DNA of 24,465 bases from an uncultured Eubacteriales bacterium (GTDB lineage: Bacteria > Bacillota > Clostridia > Oscillospirales > CAG-272): contig URCP01000036.1 of the NCBI GenBank assembly GCA_900546315.1, positions 1-24,465 on the forward strand, written 5' to 3'. The position numbers and the translations under genes were made by a program. Of this stretch, positions 21,014 through 24,465 are shown piece after piece (the stretch's first letter is position 1; every line of letters begins with the position of its first letter). The notes beneath the pieces are model-generated. The model had not been told where the DNA came from and did not search any database. It saw only the letters and a list, made by a program, of their open reading frames with translations.

Positions 21014-21048
21014 CGGCAGTCACGGTGATCCCGCGGCTGCCGCATTTT
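21014..21048. terminator. Bidirectional terminator between MATE and SGNH genes
   Basis: CGGCAG (21014-21019) pairs with CTGCCG (21037-21042), extended inward to a 12-position stem with one mismatch and a 5-base loop. CATTTTTATTT follows on the plus strand and an A-run precedes it, so it can stop both convergent transcripts. Confidence 0.85.
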
Positions 21049-21752
21049 TATTTCACAATTTTATTTACCGCTCCGGCAAGTCTCTCGGCTATCTTCAGCA
21101 TTCCGTAGTCGCTCGGATGCGCGGCTACTCCCTCGTGCCAGAACAGACCTTTCGCCATAGTCTTTTCGTCCTTCTCGAGGTCGCCTATCTTCACGAAGGT
21201 CCAGCCGTGCTCCTTCGCCGCCGCCTCGAACTGGACGTTCAGCTGCGGGATGTCCCAGAAGTTGTCGGTCACGATGACCCGCGCGTCCGGGTTCGACGCG
21301 AAGAACTCCACCATCTTCTCAAACGACCCGCGGCAGGGATTCAGCTTGTCCTTCTCCCGGTTCACGTTCTCGCCGATGCGGATTATGACGATGTCCGCCC
21401 TGTAGTCCCGCGCGGGGATGTAGTACTCGAGAAGCGGCTTCTCCCCCTCCTCGTAGTGAACCTCCCACTCCGCCGCCTGCGCGACGCAGAAATTCACCGG
21501 CTCGCCGAGCTTCTCCTCGAGCAGCCTTACCGTCTGGTGGACGTAATCCTTTTCCTCACAGCTTGCCGCCATGCCCCAGTCGCCTGTCCAGCCTATCGAC
21601 GGGAGCGGCATATGACGGGTTATCGAGTTGCCGACGAACAGAACCTTCAGCTTCGCGCCCGGCTTCTCGGTGATCCTCACGTATTTCGTCGGGTCGAGCT
21701 GATGTACCGCGGAGACGGTGTTCGCCGCCGCATTCTTTGAGATGTTTTCCAT
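21048..21752 (-). CDS. SGNH/GDSL-family hydrolase
   Basis: The product has 234 residues without a signal peptide. Block I is VLFVGNSITRH (catalytic Ser43). Block III is IRIGENVN (Gly127, Asn129). The final block is EGVAAHPSDYGM (catalytic His212). The Asp three residues before that His in typical SGNH enzymes is not present (Val209); my recollection is that a clostridial subgroup shares the GVAAHP form, so the enzyme need not be dead. A role as an acetyl- or other ester-removing enzyme on oligosaccharides fits its place behind the GH31 gene in the same operon (47-base gap with a hairpin). AAAGGA lies 7 bases before the ATG. The substrate is not known. Confidence 0.85.
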   Translation of the reverse strand: MENISKNAAANTVSAVHQLDPTKYVRITEKPGAKLKVLFVGNSITRHMPLPSIGWTGDWGMAASCEEKDYVHQTVRLLEEKLGEPVNFCVAQAAEWEVHYEEGEKPLLEYYIPARDYRADIVIIRIGENVNREKDKLNPCRGSFEKMVEFFASNPDARVIVTDNFWDIPQLNVQFEAAAKEHGWTFVKIGDLEKDEKTMAKGLFWHEGVAAHPSDYGMLKIAERLAGAVNKIVK

Positions 21753-21770
21753 GATATCATCCTTTCGGAA

Positions 21771-21793
21771 GAACCCGGATTTTTTCCGGGCTC
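21771..21793. other. Hairpin between GH31 and SGNH genes
   Basis: GAACCCGGA and TCCGGGCTC form a 9-bp stem (one G-T pair) around five T. T-rich sequence follows only on the plus strand, so for the minus-strand operon it is more likely an mRNA-processing or stability stem than a terminator. Confidence 0.45.
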
Positions 21794-21799
21794 TGTTTT

Positions 21800-24040
21800 T
21801 TACTTTTCGAGCACGTCCGACGCGTCTACGTCAAAGATTGTCTCTCCGCCGTCCCTCACGGTGAAGAAGACGCGATCCTCCGGCGCGCACTTCACGCTGA
21901 GCAGCCTGTCGTCGCCCGGCTTCGAGTGGACGCGGACGAGCCATGTGCGGCGCTCCGGCTTTCCGGCGTAATCGCCCTCGCGGGAGCCTATCGTGATATT
22001 CAGCTGCTCCTCGTCGCCCTCGAGCGTTATCAGCGTGTGCGAGACCGCCTCGGAGAGGCTCACTCCGTCGTCCTCGCGGAAGATATACGACGTGTTTTCG
22101 TCCGGCCAGATGTCGAGCGCTATCGTCTCGTCGTCCTTCTGCGTGCTGTAATCGCGATCCGACCAGTTCGGGATCACCGCGCCGCCGCGGATGAAGAGTC
22201 CGCCGCCGCGGGTCCGGGTCGGCTTATAATTCTCAATCGTCGCCGGTCCGACATACTCCTCGCCGGTGAACGCGTCGGTCCAGCGTCCCGCGGGCAGGTA
22301 GACCGAATCGGCGTACGCCGAGACAAGAAGATTTCCGCCGAACATATACTGTCTCGACAGCTCGCGGCAGTTCTCGTCGTCCGGGAACTCGAGAACCATC
22401 GGGCGCACGATCGGCTTTGTCTCCTCGTGCCCCTCGAGCGCCGCGGAATAGATGTAGGGAAGGATACGGTAGCGCATTCTCGCGTACTCGACGAACATAC
22501 GGTGCAGGTCGTCGCCCGCCCACCACGGCTGTTCCGCGCCGTGCCACGCGTTCAGGTGCGCCCACGGCACGAACATTCCGAAATGTATCGACTCCGGATG
22601 ATGGATATTCATGTCGATTGTTGTGTTCATGAAGCCGGTCATAGCGAGGGTCTCGAGCCAGATCATCGCGCCGAGCTCGCCGCCGTTGTCTCCGGTCGTC
22701 GCCGCGCACCACCTCTGCGTTCCGGTGAAGCCGCCGCAGTAATGTATCATCGGACGAAGCCCCGTCTGCGCGGAATAGCCGAGGTACATCTGACGCGCGA
22801 GCAGCGTCTGGTTCGTGTCGTGCATCGTCATCGGGGAAAGACCATTGCGGCAGGTCGGGCGGGACATCCTGTCAAAGCAGCAGACCATGTCCGCCGGGTC
22901 GAGCTTGTAGCCCGCGATGCCAAGGTCGGTGAACTTCTTCAGGTGCTCGTACCACGACTCGCCATATGTGTCGCTCTCGGCGTTGTACTGCGGATCGTTC
23001 AGGCGCGCCAGCTCACGCTCCGCCTCGCCGGTCAGGTCGTGTCTGATGCAGATCCAGAGCGCGAGATGGAAGCCGTAACGCTTCAGCGCGGAGATGAACG
23101 TTATGTCCGAGTTCGGTCCGACCATGTAATCGGTCACGTGGAAGCGTTCGGTCGCCCACTCCTTCTTTGTCGAGTAATCGTAGAACTTCTTCATCCAGCC
23201 CGGCTCGAGGCTGAACATATCGCACGGGATATGCTCCTTTCTGAACCTCTCCGCGTGAGAAAGAACGTCATGCTGCGTGCCGAAGATCGGCGCGATATAA
23301 GTCAGCCCGTACGCCCACTTCGGGAGAAGCATCGGACGTCCCGACAGAAGGGTGTACTTCGGGAGAATGTCATACAGACCCTCTCCGGCGAAGACGAAGA
23401 TATCCATCTCGTCGTTCTCGCCGAGGATAATCAGCGAATCCTTCTCGCGCCCGCCGATGTCCATAAACGTCCGGCGGTTCGCGTTGACGAGAAAACCATA
23501 CCCGCCGTCCGAGGACAGGAACGGGACCGAAATCTCGTTATACTGATATCTCACCCAGTTCTGGTAAGCCCTTCCGCGCAGCTCGACGCGGTCACGCGAC
23601 GCCTCGCCAAGACCGTAGAAGCGGTCGAAAGGCAGGATCGAGAGGCGGACGGCAAAATGAGCGTTTTCCGGAACTGAGTCGGCGGGAACCTGTCCGTCTG
23701 TGTACTTCGGCTCGGCAGCCTTCTTTTCGGCTTTCTTCGCCTCTTCCTCCGGCGCGCCGATTATCGCCTGATAATCGGTGTAGTTCTTCTCGAACTCCTT
23801 CTCAAGGCTCTCGTGCAGGGAATCGTACTCCTCTCCGTCTATCATCGAGAAGGACATTATTCTTCCGTCCGGGAAAGTTATTTTTCCGGCGGTCTCGTCG
23901 ACCTTTATTCCGCTCTCCGAGAGGGTCTCCGGGAGCTCGATCAGTTTATAGCGCTCGGCGAGCGTCCGGGCGTGCTTCTCGGACAGGCGCAGGCGCAGGA
24001 TGCCGGGGGCTATATCGGTTATTTTCAGTGTCATTGACAT
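21800..24040 (-). CDS. GH31-family glycoside hydrolase (alpha-glucosidase/alpha-xylosidase type)
   Basis: The product has 746 residues with no signal peptide. After an N-terminal beta-sandwich (about 1-235, including RFYGLGEASRD) comes the (beta/alpha)8 barrel starting at LPKWAYGLTY. The catalytic nucleophile is Asp381 in AGYKLDPADM and the acid/base Asp451 in RWCAATTGDNGGELGAM. WTDAFTGEEYVGPATIENY belongs to the C-terminal beta domain. A charged, Ala/Glu/Lys-rich insertion lies at about residues 95-118. The enzyme should cleave alpha-linked glucose, xylose or another sugar from oligosaccharides inside the cell; the exact specificity cannot be read. AAAGGAG lies 8 bases before the ATG. It starts 13 bases after the DUF4091 gene and precedes the SGNH hydrolase, one operon with a promoter outside the window. 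Confidence 0.92.
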   Translation of the reverse strand: MSMTLKITDIAPGILRLRLSEKHARTLAERYKLIELPETLSESGIKVDETAGKITFPDGRIMSFSMIDGEEYDSLHESLEKEFEKNYTDYQAIIGAPEEEAKKAEKKAAEPKYTDGQVPADSVPENAHFAVRLSILPFDRFYGLGEASRDRVELRGRAYQNWVRYQYNEISVPFLSSDGGYGFLVNANRRTFMDIGGREKDSLIILGENDEMDIFVFAGEGLYDILPKYTLLSGRPMLLPKWAYGLTYIAPIFGTQHDVLSHAERFRKEHIPCDMFSLEPGWMKKFYDYSTKKEWATERFHVTDYMVGPNSDITFISALKRYGFHLALWICIRHDLTGEAERELARLNDPQYNAESDTYGESWYEHLKKFTDLGIAGYKLDPADMVCCFDRMSRPTCRNGLSPMTMHDTNQTLLARQMYLGYSAQTGLRPMIHYCGGFTGTQRWCAATTGDNGGELGAMIWLETLAMTGFMNTTIDMNIHHPESIHFGMFVPWAHLNAWHGAEQPWWAGDDLHRMFVEYARMRYRILPYIYSAALEGHEETKPIVRPMVLEFPDDENCRELSRQYMFGGNLLVSAYADSVYLPAGRWTDAFTGEEYVGPATIENYKPTRTRGGGLFIRGGAVIPNWSDRDYSTQKDDETIALDIWPDENTSYIFREDDGVSLSEAVSHTLITLEGDEEQLNITIGSREGDYAGKPERRTWLVRVHSKPGDDRLLSVKCAPEDRVFFTVRDGGETIFDVDASDVLEK

Positions 24041-24053
24041 TTTTAATTCTCCT

Positions 24054-24465
24054 TTAATTTATTTTCTCAAGCGCGTCTATCAGCTTGCCGCGCGACCCCT
24101 CGAAAGCTTCGGCTGTGTTGTCGCAGTCGTCGAACGCGCGGAAGACTTCTCCGCATATCCGCTCGACGAGTTTATCGTCGCTCTCCGCGAGCAGGCGCAG
24201 GAGCTCGTAATCCTCCGCTCCAAGACGCATCATCTCGCCGCGCATCGAGCAGAGCACGTCATTCCCGAGCGGGTACACCACATGAGTGTCGCCCGCGGGG
24301 AGGCGGTTCGTCGGGCCGTTCATCGGCGTCGTGCAGATAAACGGATCTCCGTCCCGCCAGTGATTCAGACCCCAGTGCAGGTATCCCGGCAGGTCATAGC
24401 GGAAATTGCCCCAGTGAAGCATCCGCGCGCGGAGAAGCGGCGCGTCAAGAAGCCGGTTAGCGTAG
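24054..24465 (-). CDS. DUF4091 (GH123-like) protein, C-terminal part only
   Basis: The frame is open to the window edge; only the last 137 codons are present. NRLLDAPLLRARMLHWGNFRYDLPGYLHWGLNHWRD, then NRLPAGDTHVVYP, SMRGEMMRLGAEDYELLRLLAE, are the conserved C-terminal features of the DUF4091 family, which is related to GH123 beta-N-acetylgalactosaminidases. An internal ATG at 24422 is probably not the start, because the conserved sequence continues upstream of it. The stop lies 13 bases before the GH31 start codon, so the two are co-transcribed. It suggests that the operon handles an amino-sugar-containing or mixed glycan. Confidence 0.82.
   Translation of the reverse strand, partial: YANRLLDAPLLRARMLHWGNFRYDLPGYLHWGLNHWRDGDPFICTTPMNGPTNRLPAGDTHVVYPLGNDVLCSMRGEMMRLGAEDYELLRLLAESDDKLVERICGEVFRAFDDCDNTAEAFEGSRGKLIDALEKIN

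Noticed and set aside
21926..23677. A 583-codon open frame on the plus strand opposite the GH31 gene
   Set aside because: It is a shadow of the GH31 coding strand: rich in Arg/Val/Leu, no recognisable domain, no ribosome site, and the GH31 frame holds intact catalytic motifs.

Overview
The window looks like chromosomal DNA from an anaerobic, probably spore-forming member of the Clostridia (gut or rumen type). The reasons are a SipL-like DUF3794/LysM protein, a SpoIIM-like membrane protein, a YesL/DUF624 protein, AGGAGG-type ribosome binding sites, near-consensus sigma-A promoters, and many intracellular carbohydrate-active enzymes. It holds no rRNA, tRNA, CRISPR array, transposase or phage gene that I can see.

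Layout. 1-3254 (minus): two tandem lipoprotein paralogues, the second cut off by the window start; each has a GGAAC-N17-GTCT(A/C)A promoter of the extracytoplasmic-function (ECF) sigma type. 3283-5925 (minus): proC, a SpoIIM-like protein and a YesL-like protein, ending in a hairpin terminator. 6089-7952 (plus): GNAT acetyltransferase, shikimate kinase and an L-fucose mutarotase-like protein. 8065-9129 (plus): pyrB with a fused PyrI-type zinc tail, flanked on both sides by TGATCATTTGAT repeats. 9215-14871 (minus): a tight operon of a cytoplasmic GH5-like glycosidase, mannose-6-phosphate isomerase, a QueG-like iron-sulfur protein and a DUF3794/LysM spore protein. 15074-16207 (plus): a divergent AraC-type regulator. 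16217-18780 (minus): an ADP-ribosylglycohydrolase-family protein, then an SLH-anchored putative cysteine hydrolase. 19013-20979 (plus): a duplicated-YegP protein and a MATE transporter. 21048-24465 (minus): an SGNH hydrolase, a GH31 glycosidase and the C-terminus of a DUF4091 protein, all in one operon.

How they fit together. Two blocks point to glycan use inside the cell. In one, a mannanase/mannosidase-like enzyme is coupled to ManA under a probable AraC sensor. In the other, GH31, the DUF4091 protein and an SGNH esterase may trim and deacylate oligosaccharides. The rest is housekeeping metabolism (proline, shikimate, pyrimidine) plus envelope and sporulation proteins.

The most unusual signal is not a gene. 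A 15-bp sequence, consensus CGTCATTTTGCACAA, recurs at least 15 times with two or fewer mismatches, on both strands and in several reading frames, inside unrelated genes and once between genes. It is concentrated in 1-12.7 kb and nearly absent afterwards. Chance would give well under one copy. It behaves like a dispersed DNA motif (uptake-type sequence, protein-binding site or degenerate mobile element), and I know of no named family for it.
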